Shown: positions 42,579-50,309 of the stretch, piece by piece
Position numbering within the stretch: position 1 is the first letter of the stretch
Layout: the number at the start of each line of letters is the position of its first letter
Origin: PALSA-1353 sp050014015
GTDB taxonomy: Bacteria > Planctomycetota > Phycisphaerae > Tepidisphaerales > Tepidisphaeraceae
Reading direction: 5' to 3'
Length of the DNA: 64,000 nucleotides
NCBI GenBank assembly: GCA_050014015.1
Contig: JBEKEC010000046.1
Span: forward strand, 1 to 64,000
Position numbers and translations under genes: made by a program
Notes under the pieces: generated by a model
What the model saw: the letters and a program-made list of their open reading frames with translations, nothing else
Told to the model about the DNA's origin: nothing
Database searches by the model: none

Positions 42579-43628
42579 ATGGATTACCGCCCCACCATAG
42601 GAATCACGATGGGCGAGCCTGCCGGCATCGGGCCGGAGGTGATCGTCAAGGCGTTGTCCGATCCCGTCTTGCGGCATAAGGCGCATTTCATCATTTACGG
42701 GATGAACGAGTTGCTGCACTACGCGGCGGACATCGCCGAGTTTGACGTGTTCTGGTGGCGCGACCAGTACAACGGCGGCCGGCTGCGGAACTACCCGCAC
42801 GACGTGGTGGTGGTGGATTACGATCAATATTCAATGCTGGGGACGGCCATCCGGGCGCCGAGCAAAATGGGTGGCGAGGCGTCGATGCGGTTTTGCCTGG
42901 ACGCCATCGACGCGGCCAACCGCAAACTCATCGACGGGATCGTGACGGCCCCGATCGCCAAGCAGAGTTGGAAGCTGGCGGGGTATCATTTTCCAGGGCA
43001 TACGGAATTGTTCGCCCAACGGACCGGCTCGCGGCGGTTTGCGATGATGTTCACGGGGGGGCCGCTGAAGGTGGTGCTGGCGACGGTACACATTCCGCTG
43101 ATGGGATTGTGGGGCAAGCTGAACATCGGGGCGGTTTTCCAGCCGATCGAATTGGTGCACCAAGCCCTGGTGGAATGGTTCGACATTCCAAAACCGCGCA
43201 TCGCGGTGTGCGGGCTGAACCCCCATGCGAGCGAAAACGGACAGTTCGGCGATGAGGAAGAGCGGATCATCGAGCCGGCAATCCTGATGGCCAAGGACCA
43301 GGGAGTGGACGTGAGCGGGCCGTATCCGCCGGATACGATTTTTATGCGGGCCCGCGACGGATATTTCGACGCGGTGGTGGCGATGTATCACGATCAGGGC
43401 CTGATTCCGGTGAAGCTGCTGGCGTTCGATCAGGCGGTGAACGTGACTTTGGGATTGCCAATCATCCGCACCAGCCCGGATCACGGGACGGCGTTCGACA
43501 TCGTGGGACGGAACCGGGCGAATCCGGGAAGCATGCGCGCGGCGATCGAATTGGCGATCGATCTGGCGGTGAAAAAGCATCAGCGGTCGCTGAATCCTGG
43601 GCTTGTGCGGAGTCAGGGGAAGAGGTGA
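42579..43628 (+). CDS. pdxA: 4-hydroxythreonine-4-phosphate dehydrogenase
   Basis: 349 residues, the family length. It oxidises 4-phosphohydroxy-L-threonine in pyridoxal-phosphate synthesis, with NAD and a metal. Conserved parts are ITMGEPAGIGPEVIVKAL, GYHFPGHTELFAQRT with a metal His, LNPHASENGQFGDEE, MYHDQGLIPVKLLAF and IRTSPDHGTAFDIVGR. The start has only a weak ribosome binding site. The 33-bp inverted repeat follows 32 bases after the stop. Confidence 0.95.
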   Translation: MDYRPTIGITMGEPAGIGPEVIVKALSDPVLRHKAHFIIYGMNELLHYAADIAEFDVFWWRDQYNGGRLRNYPHDVVVVDYDQYSMLGTAIRAPSKMGGEASMRFCLDAIDAANRKLIDGIVTAPIAKQSWKLAGYHFPGHTELFAQRTGSRRFAMMFTGGPLKVVLATVHIPLMGLWGKLNIGAVFQPIELVHQALVEWFDIPKPRIAVCGLNPHASENGQFGDEEERIIEPAILMAKDQGVDVSGPYPPDTIFMRARDGYFDAVVAMYHDQGLIPVKLLAFDQAVNVTLGLPIIRTSPDHGTAFDIVGRNRANPGSMRAAIELAIDLAVKKHQRSLNPGLVRSQGKR

Positions 43629-43659
43629 GGGTCTGCCAATTCTCCCGGGAGCAAAGACG

Positions 43660-43748
43660 ATTGAACCGCCATGACGCCAAGACGCCAAGGTAAAATCATG
43701 TCAAGGCGCAATTCCTACCTTGGCGTCTTGGCGTCATGGCGGTTCAAT
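43660..43748. repeat. Perfect 33-bp inverted repeat built from GACGCCAAG words
   Basis: The arms 43660-43692 and 43716-43748 are perfectly complementary over 33 bases and enclose a 23-base loop. Inside each arm the 9-bp word GACGCCAAG is repeated in tandem, flanked outside by ATTGAACCGCCAT. It lies between pdxA and the Xaa-Pro peptidase gene on the transcribed strand. Confidence 0.9.
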
Positions 43749-43871
43749 TTCTGCTCTCCCGGAAATTTTGGCACACCCAGAGGTGAAGACGGGGAGGGGG
43801 TCCGTTGACAAGGCGGGCGGGTGTCCAGTACCGTTCCGCACGGCCATGCGCCCAAGACGGATGGCCGCCCG

Positions 43872-45002
43872 ATGACCAACGTCGCAAGCAAACCCAAGGC
43901 TTACCTCAAAGTCCGGCAAAAAACCGTCCGCGCGGCCATGAACAAGCTGAACCTGGACGGTTTACTGCTGACGTTATCGGCTGATCTGGCGTATCTTACG
44001 AATTTCACGGGGGAGGATTCGATCGGTCTGGTCACGGCCGACGACATCCGGCTGGTGACGGACTTTCGGTACAAGGAACAGGCGGAGATTGAAGCGGGCT
44101 GGCTGAGGGTCGTTCTCCGCGAAGGGAAGATGGACACGGCATTGGCCCAGACGATTCTGGGCGCGAAAGTGAAACGGGTGGGTTTCGAGGCCAATCGAGC
44201 CACGTTCGGGCAGATTCACGCGTTGGACGCGGAGATCAAGAAGAAGGCGGGCAAGGAAGCGGTAGAGCTGGTGCCGCTGGAGGACGTGCTGGTCAATATC
44301 CGGAAGGTAAAGGACGATCAGGAGATCGGGCTGATCCGCAAGTCGGCGGCGATCGCGGAAGAGGCGTTCACCGCGGTGCGCGAGGCGATCGAGGTTGGAC
44401 AGTCGGAGAATTACCTGGCGGGGCTGCTGGTGCTTGAGCTTCGCAGCCGGGGGGCGAGCGATGCGAGCTTTCCGGTGATCGTGGGGGCGGGCGCGAACAG
44501 CAGTTTGCCGCATTACCGGCCGGGGGATGCGCTGGTTCACAACGACCAGCCATTGCTTTTCGACTGGGGCGCGCTTTATGAGGGGTATTGCAGCGACATC
44601 ACGCGGACGCTGATGTTGGGTCGGGTGGATGCGAAGATCAAACAGATTTACAAGATCGTGCTGGAGGCGCAGCAGGCGGCGATCGCGTTCCTGCGGCCGG
44701 GGGTTACGACGCAACAAACAGACCGTGTGGCACGGGACTTGATTGACAAGGCTGGATATAAAGCTCAATTTGGCCATGGGTTAGGGCACGGGATCGGACG
44801 GGAGATTCACGAATTACCGACGATGCGGCGAATCGGCGGGGACGAAGAGCTTCAGCCGGGTATGATCGTTACGGTTGAACCGGGCATTTATCTGCCCGGC
44901 GAAGGGGGCGTGCGAATTGAGGATGACGTGCTGATCACCCACAGTGGATGCGAAGTGTTGACGACGCTGGACAAGACTTTTGAGGGCTGCCACATTGAGT
45001 GA
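43872..45002 (+). CDS. Xaa-Pro aminopeptidase-like M24 peptidase
   Basis: 376 residues from the ATG at 43872; a GTG 17 codons earlier is possible. The N-terminal creatinase-like domain (GLLLTLSADLAYLTNFTGED) is followed by the pita-bread domain. The metal ligands are Asp in FDWGALYEGY, Asp in CSDITRT, His in GHGLGHGIG, Glu in VEPGIYLP and Glu in GVRIEDDVLIT. It cleaves N-terminal residues before proline. The last eight bases overlap accB, so it is coupled to fatty-acid synthesis genes, a common arrangement with accB and efp. Confidence 0.94.
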   Translation: MTNVASKPKAYLKVRQKTVRAAMNKLNLDGLLLTLSADLAYLTNFTGEDSIGLVTADDIRLVTDFRYKEQAEIEAGWLRVVLREGKMDTALAQTILGAKVKRVGFEANRATFGQIHALDAEIKKKAGKEAVELVPLEDVLVNIRKVKDDQEIGLIRKSAAIAEEAFTAVREAIEVGQSENYLAGLLVLELRSRGASDASFPVIVGAGANSSLPHYRPGDALVHNDQPLLFDWGALYEGYCSDITRTLMLGRVDAKIKQIYKIVLEAQQAAIAFLRPGVTTQQTDRVARDLIDKAGYKAQFGHGLGHGIGREIHELPTMRRIGGDEELQPGMIVTVEPGIYLPGEGGVRIEDDVLITHSGCEVLTTLDKTFEGCHIE

Positions 45003-45498
45003 AAAGAGCCAATCGAAGAAGAAGGCCACGGCGCCCGCGCTGAAGACGACGGGGCCGATGGACGTTGCGCTGCTGGAGCGGATCGTGAAGCTGATGGAGG
45101 CCAACGATCTGAACATGATTGAGCTTCGAGACGGGGATCGGCGCGTGCTGATGAGGCGTGGACCGGCGGCGCCGGTGGCGATGCCGATACAGATCGCGGC
45201 GCCGGTTGGAGGCGCTGCCCCCCTGCCGCAATCGGCGGGGAACGGCGTCGTGGAGGAGAAGCTTCACGAAATCAAGAGCCCGATGGTTGGGACGTTCTAT
45301 TCGGCGCCGAGTCCGGATGCCAAGCCGTTCGTGACGGTCGGGTCGGCCGTGTCGGAAGAGACCGACGTGTGCGTGATCGAGGCGATGAAGGTATTCAACA
45401 ACGTCAAGGCGGAGTGCAAGGGGACGATCGCCAGGATTCTGGTGAACAACGGCCAGGCGGTGGAGTTCAATCAGGTCCTTTTTCTTGTAAGGCCGTGA
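44995..45498 (+). CDS. accB: Biotin carboxyl carrier protein of acetyl-CoA carboxylase
   Basis: 167 residues. The TTG start is eight bases after GAGGG and overlaps the peptidase stop. The N-terminal helix (DVALLERIVKLMEANDLNMI) and a Pro/Ala linker lead to the biotinyl domain: IKSPMVGTFYSAPSPDAKPF, then VIEAMKVFNNV, where Lys132 is biotinylated. It carries carboxybiotin to make malonyl-CoA for fatty acids. Normally accC follows at once; here an S23 gene and its repeat arms intervene. Confidence 0.95.
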   Translation: MSEKSQSKKKATAPALKTTGPMDVALLERIVKLMEANDLNMIELRDGDRRVLMRRGPAAPVAMPIQIAAPVGGAAPLPQSAGNGVVEEKLHEIKSPMVGTFYSAPSPDAKPFVTVGSAVSEETDVCVIEAMKVFNNVKAECKGTIARILVNNGQAVEFNQVLFLVRP

Positions 45499-45508
45499 GG
45501 CGGGGCGG

Positions 45509-45575
45509 AAGTGCAAGTTGGGAGTGCAAGTGCAAGTTGGAAGTACAAGTGCAAGTTGGTAGTGCAAGTTGGAAG
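45509..45575. repeat. Left arm of the second S23 element (GTGCAAGTTG words)
   Basis: Five or six 8-12 bp words such as GTGCAAGTTGG and GTACAAG follow each other between accB and the S23 gene. The complementary words recur in opposite order at 45956-46001. Confidence 0.85.
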
Positions 45576-45587
45576 AAGGGAGAGGTT

Positions 45588-45959
45588 GTGGCAAATAGCT
45601 ACCGTGAACTGATTGTCTGGCAAAAGGGCATGGACCTCGTGGTGGAAGTTTATCGGATTACACAAAGGTTCCCCGCTTGCGAGCAGTTTGGGCTGGTCAA
45701 TCAGTTACGGCGCTCGGCGGTGTCGGTACCGTCCAATTTCGCCGAAGGCCAGGGACGACGACAAAGAAAACAATTTGCGCAATATTTGCGAATATCGCGA
45801 GGATCGCTTCAGGAAATGGAAACCCAATTGCAGATTGCCGGAAGGTTGGGCTACCTCGATACAGGAGCAATGGGCAGAGCATCGCTCTTGTACGAAGAAA
45901 TCGGGCGTCTCCTGGCAGGACTGTTGCGTTCAGTAGAAAAAGGCCCGATCAACAACTAA
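45588..45959 (+). CDS. S23/IVP-type four-helix-bundle protein
   Basis: 123 residues, the typical length. GTG start with a GGGAGAGG box. YRELIVWQKGMDLVVEVYRI is helix 1, then FGLVNQLRRSAVSVPSNFAE is the family core in helix 2, followed by LRISRGSLQEMETQLQIAGR in helix 3 and a C-terminal helix. Family members are known from 23S rRNA intervening sequences of Leptospira and other bacteria and are also found free in genomes; their function is unknown. This gene lies between complementary repeat arms inside accB-accC. It is only distantly similar to the S23 protein at 12382-12858, so the two are not recent copies. Confidence 0.93.
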   Translation: MANSYRELIVWQKGMDLVVEVYRITQRFPACEQFGLVNQLRRSAVSVPSNFAEGQGRRQRKQFAQYLRISRGSLQEMETQLQIAGRLGYLDTGAMGRASLLYEEIGRLLAGLLRSVEKGPINN

Positions 45960-46001
45960 CTTGCACTTGTAACTTGTACTTGCACTTGCAACTTCTACTT
46001 C
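45956..46001. repeat. Right arm of the second S23 element
   Basis: AACTTGCACTTGTAACTTGT, then ACTTGCACTTGCAACTTC, is the inverted counterpart of 45509-45575. It begins at the S23 stop codon and ends five bases before the accC ATG, so accC has no Shine-Dalgarno box and starts inside or right after a possible RNA stem. Confidence 0.85.
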
Positions 46002-46005
46002 TCCA

Positions 46006-47352
46006 ATGTTTTCCAAGATTCTGATAGCCAATCGCGGGGAGATCGCCTTGCGGATCATCCGCGCCTGCCGGGAAATGGGAGTGCAGACGGCGGTGGTCTA
46101 TTCGACGGCGGACAAGGAGGCGGCGTATCTGAAGCTGGCGGACCAGGCGATCTGCATCGGCGACGCCCCGCCGGCGGAAAGCTATCTCAATATCCCGCGA
46201 ATCATCTCGGCGGCGGAAATCGCGGACGTGCAGGCGATCCATCCCGGTTACGGGTTCCTGGCGGAGAACGACCACTTCGCGGAGATTTGCCGAAGCTGCA
46301 AGATCGAATTCATCGGCCCGCCGGTGTCGGCGATGGCGGCGGTGGGCGACAAGGTCGCGTGCAAGAAGCTGGCCCGCAAGGCCAAGGTGCCGACCGTGCC
46401 GGGGAGCGACGGGGCCGTTGACGACGAGAAATCGGCGTTGAAGGTGGCGGGGCAGATCGGGTATCCGATCATCATCAAGGCAGCGGCGGGCGGAGGCGGA
46501 CGGGGAATGCGCGTGGCGCATAACGACGTCTCCCTCCGCGGCGGGCTTAAACAGGCGCAGGCCGAGGCCGAAAACGCATTCAAGGATTCCACGGTTTACA
46601 TCGAGAAATACGTGGAATTCGGCCGGCACGTCGAGGTGCAAATCCTCGCCGACCATCACGGCAATACCCTGCATCTGTGGGAGCGCGATTGCTCGATGCA
46701 ACGGCGGCATCAGAAGCTGCTGGAAGAATCGCCCAGCCCGACGATCAAGGAGGACGTTCGGGAAAAGCTGTGCGAGTCGGCCGTGCGATTGATGAAAGCC
46801 GCGGGATACGTCAACGCGGGAACGGTGGAATTCCTGGTCGATGAAGAGCAGCATTTTTATCTGCTGGAGGTGAATGCCCGAATCCAGGTGGAACATCCGG
46901 TGACGGAACAGATCACCGGGATCGATCTGATCAAGGAGCAGATTCGCATCGCCGCGGGGTTGCCGGTGAGCGTGAAACAGAAAGACGTCCAGCGGATGGG
47001 CCATGCCATCGAGTGCCGGATCAACGCCGAGGACCCGCAGCGGAATTTCGCGCCGTCGCCGGGAGTGATCGAAGAGCTGCGTGTTCCCGGCGGCCCGGGC
47101 GTGCGGATCGACAGCCACGTCTATGCCGGCTACCGCATCCCGCCGAATTACGACAGCATGATCGGCAAACTGATCGTGCACCGCCCCACCCGTGCGCAGG
47201 CCATCGCCACCATGAGGCGGGCGCTGGGCGAATTTCACGTTTCGCCGGTGAAGACGACGATCCCGCTGCTGTTGCAGATCATGCACAACCAGAATTTCGC
47301 CCGCGGGGAAGTGGATACGGGGTTCGTGGAGCGGGAACTGCTGGGAAGATGA
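46006..47352 (+). CDS. accC: Biotin carboxylase subunit of acetyl-CoA carboxylase
   Basis: 448 residues, the family size. It carboxylates the biotin on AccB with ATP and bicarbonate. MFSKILIANRGEIALRIIRA, HPGYGFLAEN, the ATP-grasp glycine loop AAAGGGGRGMRV, HVEVQILADHHGN, RDCSMQRRHQKLLEE and VEHPVTEQITGIDL are all present. The start directly follows the S23 repeat arm without a ribosome binding site, so translation may depend on the structure or coupling there. Confidence 0.97.
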   Translation: MFSKILIANRGEIALRIIRACREMGVQTAVVYSTADKEAAYLKLADQAICIGDAPPAESYLNIPRIISAAEIADVQAIHPGYGFLAENDHFAEICRSCKIEFIGPPVSAMAAVGDKVACKKLARKAKVPTVPGSDGAVDDEKSALKVAGQIGYPIIIKAAAGGGGRGMRVAHNDVSLRGGLKQAQAEAENAFKDSTVYIEKYVEFGRHVEVQILADHHGNTLHLWERDCSMQRRHQKLLEESPSPTIKEDVREKLCESAVRLMKAAGYVNAGTVEFLVDEEQHFYLLEVNARIQVEHPVTEQITGIDLIKEQIRIAAGLPVSVKQKDVQRMGHAIECRINAEDPQRNFAPSPGVIEELRVPGGPGVRIDSHVYAGYRIPPNYDSMIGKLIVHRPTRAQAIATMRRALGEFHVSPVKTTIPLLLQIMHNQNFARGEVDTGFVERELLGR

Positions 47353-47365
47353 AAGCAATTGAGAA

Positions 47366-47406
47366 TGGATAGTGGATAATTGACAATTATCAATTATCCA
47401 CTGTCA
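47366..47406. repeat. Hairpin GGATAGTGGATAATTGA / TCAATTATCCACTGTC
   Basis: The 17-bp arms pair with one mismatch around ACAATTA. It starts 13 bases after the accC stop and could end the transcript, but no U-run follows; similar ATTATCAATTATCCAC hairpins are common dispersed repeats in bacteria. Confidence 0.65.
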
Positions 47407-47569
47407 ATTATGCATGATCCGTGTCCATCGGTCTTCATCTGACTTCGGCGAGCTCAGTCGAGCCGTGGCAATCACGCATATCTCCGCCTCATTCGCGGCG
47501 AGTCCGCATTTTTTCGCCCGAATGGACATCGCAAAACTACGATTGCAGAATTGACCCGGTTCGGCATTG

Positions 47570-47653
47570 ACAAAACCCCCGTTTTCGACAGCGCCGCGGG
47601 GGGTTTCGTCTACGTCTACGGGGGGACCCACTTGAAAAAGCGGCGGTCGGCCA
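47570..47653. repeat. 84-bp direct repeat, copy 1
   Basis: This segment matches 48122-48205 with only two mismatches. It contains AAAACCCCC and GGGGGGTTT, able to pair across about 18 bases. On the minus strand it encodes the frame end ADRRFFKWVPP and a stop before that stem. Confidence 0.88.
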
Positions 47654-47756
47654 TTTTGTCGCCGATTGAAGAGGAATTGAAACCACGGATTTCACGGATA
47701 CCGCGGATGAGAAAATGGGATGAGCTTTTTCCGTCCGTGCTGCAATCCATCAAAAT

Positions 47757-47822
47757 CTTCGCGCGCTGCGCAAATTTGCGGCTCGGATGATTCACCGCGA
47801 AGTGCGCCAAGAGCGCGAAGAA
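47757..47822. repeat. Imperfect inverted repeat TCTTCGCGC...GCGCGAAGA
   Basis: The arms TCTTCGCGCGCTGCGCAAAT and CACCGCGAAGTGCGCCAAGA plus GCGCGAAGA are complementary with several mismatches. The words have an 8-10 bp period as in the other hairpins. Confidence 0.55.
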
Positions 47823-47922
47823 TCAATGCGGAGAAGAAGTTATGCCCAAGTGGGTTCAACTGACTTTCCTTCTTCCTTCGCAATGCTAACCATCAGGATT
47901 TGCGCGATTCGCAAAGAATTTG

Positions 47923-47996
47923 TGAACCACGGATTACACGGATTGCACGGATAATTTCTTCTCCCATCCGTGCCTATCAGTGTAATCCGTGGTTCA
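47923..47996. repeat. 30-bp inverted repeat built from CACGGATT words
   Basis: TGAACCACGGATTACACGGA then TTGCACGGAT pairs with ATCCGTGCCTATCAGTGTAA then TCCGTGGTTCA, with a 13-base loop. The word (A)CACGGATT recurs about every nine bases in each arm. Confidence 0.8.
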
Positions 47997-48121
47997 ATCG
48001 GTTTTTTGGGTTGTGGCTATGCCGCGCTGGGCCATCCGCGTAATCCGTGGCAAGTCCGAATTTATCGGGCGAATGGCCATCCTAAGGCTACGGTTGAACA
48101 TTGCCTGTTGGGACGGTGGTT

Positions 48122-48205
48122 ACAAAACCCCCGTTTTCGACAGCGCCGCGGGGGGTTTTGTCTACGTCTACGGGGGGACCCACTTGAATAAGCGGCGGTC
48201 GGCCA
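48122..48205. repeat. 84-bp direct repeat, copy 2
   Basis: Second copy of 47570-47653, 552 bp downstream in the same orientation, with a C/T and an A/T difference. The minus-strand frame here ends ADRRLFKWVPP. Confidence 0.88.
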
Positions 48206-48706
48206 CGCTGCGCGAGAAAATTGAACAGTACATAGTGGAAAGTAGAGCGGACAAAGTGGACTCCTCTATATTCTTAGCCGGAAGGTGAAGGTTTTGGACG
48301 TGTTTTTGTTTCGCCGCGGGGAAAAAATAAAAAAACTGAAGGCACACGACGCTTCGTGCTGTAGGGCGTGGCCCGTTCATTCGTTCCAGAGTTATCACAA
48401 TATTTTTGTTGACGACCGCCGAACCGGAAAAAGCCGGTTTCCAGCGAACTGAGGCATCCGCGCGTCCAGCGGTGTAGGCTGAATAGCCGACAAACGAATA
48501 CCTAACGGCCAAATAATCGAGTTGTGACGACCCCCTCTGCGTGCTATAAGACTACATTAGACGTTTTTGGGTTGCCTCATGTCGTATTTGGCGAGTCATC
48601 CGGGAAAGGAGTGGAGTTGCTCGGCAGAGGGAAGTTCAGGCTGCGGGCGGTGACGGGAAGCGACGGCTGGAGGCAAACGTCCTGATCAATTCGTTTCGGA
48701 TCAAGA

Positions 48707-48836
48707 GGCGCGTTCGCGCCGATTGAGGTTCTCTGCCAAGCGGAGGCAGAGGAGGGTCCCCATCACGTTGATGGGCAGACGGTGTGTTGGGGACACACGG
48801 CGAAGGAGGAGAATCATGCAAGCAGTCAAGCAGTAA
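48707..48836 (+). other. Run of compact hairpins followed by a six-codon ORF
   Basis: Four small stem-loops follow one another: GGCGCG/CGCGCC (48707-48720), CTCTGCC/GGCAGAG (48731-48751), CCCATCA/TTGATGGG (48759-48775) and GTGTGT/ACACAC (48782-48798). A perfect AAGGAGGAG box then precedes ATG at 48816 and the frame MQAVKQ-stop. This looks like a structured leader or small RNA upstream of the PEP-CTERM gene. I cannot match it to a known riboswitch. Confidence 0.45.
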
Positions 48837-49018
48837 AGGCTCGCAGTTCCCTTCGTCAGTTTTAGTTCTTTTTAATTGCGAAAGAAGCGGCGCGCAGACG
48901 GTCTAAGTGTATCTGCCGCCGGAGATAGTCATGTTTTATCTACGAACTGGTGTGCGACGTGGATGGGACGCGCCATTCGGTTCAATTCACACTTTCCCAT
49001 TCCAAAGGAGATGTAGTC

Positions 49019-49828
49019 ATGCTGAGTAAACGATTTTCTATTGCGTTCGTGGGTGTTGCGGCGGCACTCTCTGGGTTGGCGGAAAGGGGCTTTCCGACCA
49101 GGAAATTACGCGCCCGGCAGGATGAGCCCGAGCAAAGGAGTTCTAGCACGGTAAAATTCTTGGCGATATCCTCCTTCTGGTCTTGTGTGGTGGTTCTCCT
49201 TTCGTTCGCCGGTGCCTCGGGGGCACCGCTTATTTCCAATGGAGATTTTGAATCGCCTTCTATTGGGGGAGGATCGGTTGCCGGGGTCTCCCCAACATCC
49301 TGGTCCTGCACACTTAACAATTACAATGCCGGCGGGGCTTTCCTTGTGAATGCGTCTGGCGGAGCATTTTGGGGCGTAACTGGGGGCGGAGCCGATTATT
49401 TTCCGGCAGCAGTGGAAGGGCAGCAATATCTCGCTATCGGAAATCATGCGGCTTCCGTTGTTTCACAGAGCTTCATTATCTCTGAACCAGCAATGTATGT
49501 GTTGTCTTGGTATGACAGCAGCTATTATTCAGGTGGCGTGGCATGTGCGCCCTACGAGGTAGCGATTACCGATTCATCTTCGACGACCATCGGATCTGTC
49601 TCTCTTGCGCCCAGCCAGACGGATGTTTGGGAACCTGAGACCATGACAGTCAATCTTACCGAGGGGACCTACACACTTGACTTCACCCCGACAGGTTACT
49701 CTTCCCAAACCTGTCCTCTCATCGACTCCGTTTCTCTGGAGGCAGTACCCGAGCCGGCGACGTCGGGGCTGCTGACGGCGGGCGCCGCAGGATTCCTCAT
49801 GCGCCGCTCCCGCCGGAGAGCGGCATAA
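49019..49828 (+). CDS. PEP-CTERM sorting domain protein
   Basis: 269 residues from the ATG at 49019, nine bases after AAAGGAG. The C-terminus is a PEP-CTERM tail: VPEPATSGLLTAGAAGFLMR then RSRRRAA, i.e. the PEP motif, a short hydrophobic helix and an Arg cluster, recognised by exosortase for anchoring or release. The mature part is beta-rich (PLISNGDFESPSIGGG, then a jelly-roll-like pattern similar to carbohydrate-binding modules). The N-terminus is odd: a first hydrophobic stretch (FSIAFVGVAAALSGLA) is followed by a polar segment of 28 residues and a second hydrophobic stretch (FWSCVVVLLSFAGASGA). The substrate or partner is unknown. Confidence 0.85.
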   Translation: MLSKRFSIAFVGVAAALSGLAERGFPTRKLRARQDEPEQRSSSTVKFLAISSFWSCVVVLLSFAGASGAPLISNGDFESPSIGGGSVAGVSPTSWSCTLNNYNAGGAFLVNASGGAFWGVTGGGADYFPAAVEGQQYLAIGNHAASVVSQSFIISEPAMYVLSWYDSSYYSGGVACAPYEVAITDSSSTTIGSVSLAPSQTDVWEPETMTVNLTEGTYTLDFTPTGYSSQTCPLIDSVSLEAVPEPATSGLLTAGAAGFLMRRSRRRAA

Positions 49829-49904
49829 GGCTTAGGCAGCGGTAGCGCGAAGCTCCGTTGCCGGCCGACGGGCCGCAGGCAAGGCAAGGAGCCGTGCAAG
49901 AACA

Positions 49905-49985
49905 ATTTCGCAGAATAACCCCCACCCTTGCCCTCCCCCTGAGTACATGGGGGGGGGAAAATGCGGAGTTGTGGTTGCACAGCTT
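49905..49985. repeat. Dispersed inverted repeat around CTGAGTACAT, second copy
   Basis: CCCCCACCCTTGCCCTCCCC, then CTGAGTACAT and a G-run, matches the element at 40683-40775. Outer arms GTGCAAG... and ...TTGCAC pair imperfectly. Confidence 0.7.
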
Positions 49986-50107
49986 GTAAGGATATCCGCT
50001 CGGCGAAGGGATGCGGTGGCGGAGATTTGGCTAGCGTCACCGCGAGGACCGAGGGGAAAAATTTCTCGCGTCAGAGTTCGCGCGTGGGTGGCCGGCACTT
50101 CTCTTTT

Positions 50108-50129
50108 CCCGCCGAGCAAGCTCGGCGGG
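50108..50129. terminator. 22-bp palindrome with CTTTGG tail
   Basis: CCCGCCGAGC and GCTCGGCGGG are perfect complements separated by AA and followed by CTTTGG, the same format as at 29081 and 60994. No gene end lies nearby on either strand, so a terminator role is less clear here. Confidence 0.5.
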
Positions 50130-50309
50130 CTTTGGAAAAAACGGCGTCCCTCCTTGTTTGAGGCGAAAAGATGAACGGAAGACACAAACCAAGAAGGGAC
50201 ACCTGACACTTATAGAGTAGAAGTCTCCGCATGGGAGTTGCCGGGGAAAGGCGAAAGACGACAATTGGCGGTGTGGGGGTTTTTGGCAACATTTGGATGG
50301 AGGCGAACG

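Larger units (their letters stand above)
47353..48700. other. Gene-poor region rich in hairpins and repeats
   Basis: Beyond the separately listed hairpins and the 84-bp direct repeats I see no convincing gene in about 1.35 kb. Partial hairpins made of CCACGGAT words also lie near 47685-47745. The stretch 48290-48420 is AT-rich. Open frames are short, lack ribosome binding sites and mostly overlap the repeats. Confidence 0.6.
49829..50309. other. Intergenic region with two hairpin repeats
   Basis: No gene is supported. It holds the CTGAGTACAT-type inverted repeat and the 22-bp palindrome listed separately, plus the promoter of the BamE-like gene. Confidence 0.5.

Noticed and set aside
45588..45959. 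23S rRNA intervening sequence within an rRNA gene
   Set aside because: No rRNA sequence flanks either S23 gene; they lie among protein genes.
47404..47631. 75-codon minus-strand frame in the repeat region
   Set aside because: Half of it is the 84-bp repeat; no start signal or homology.
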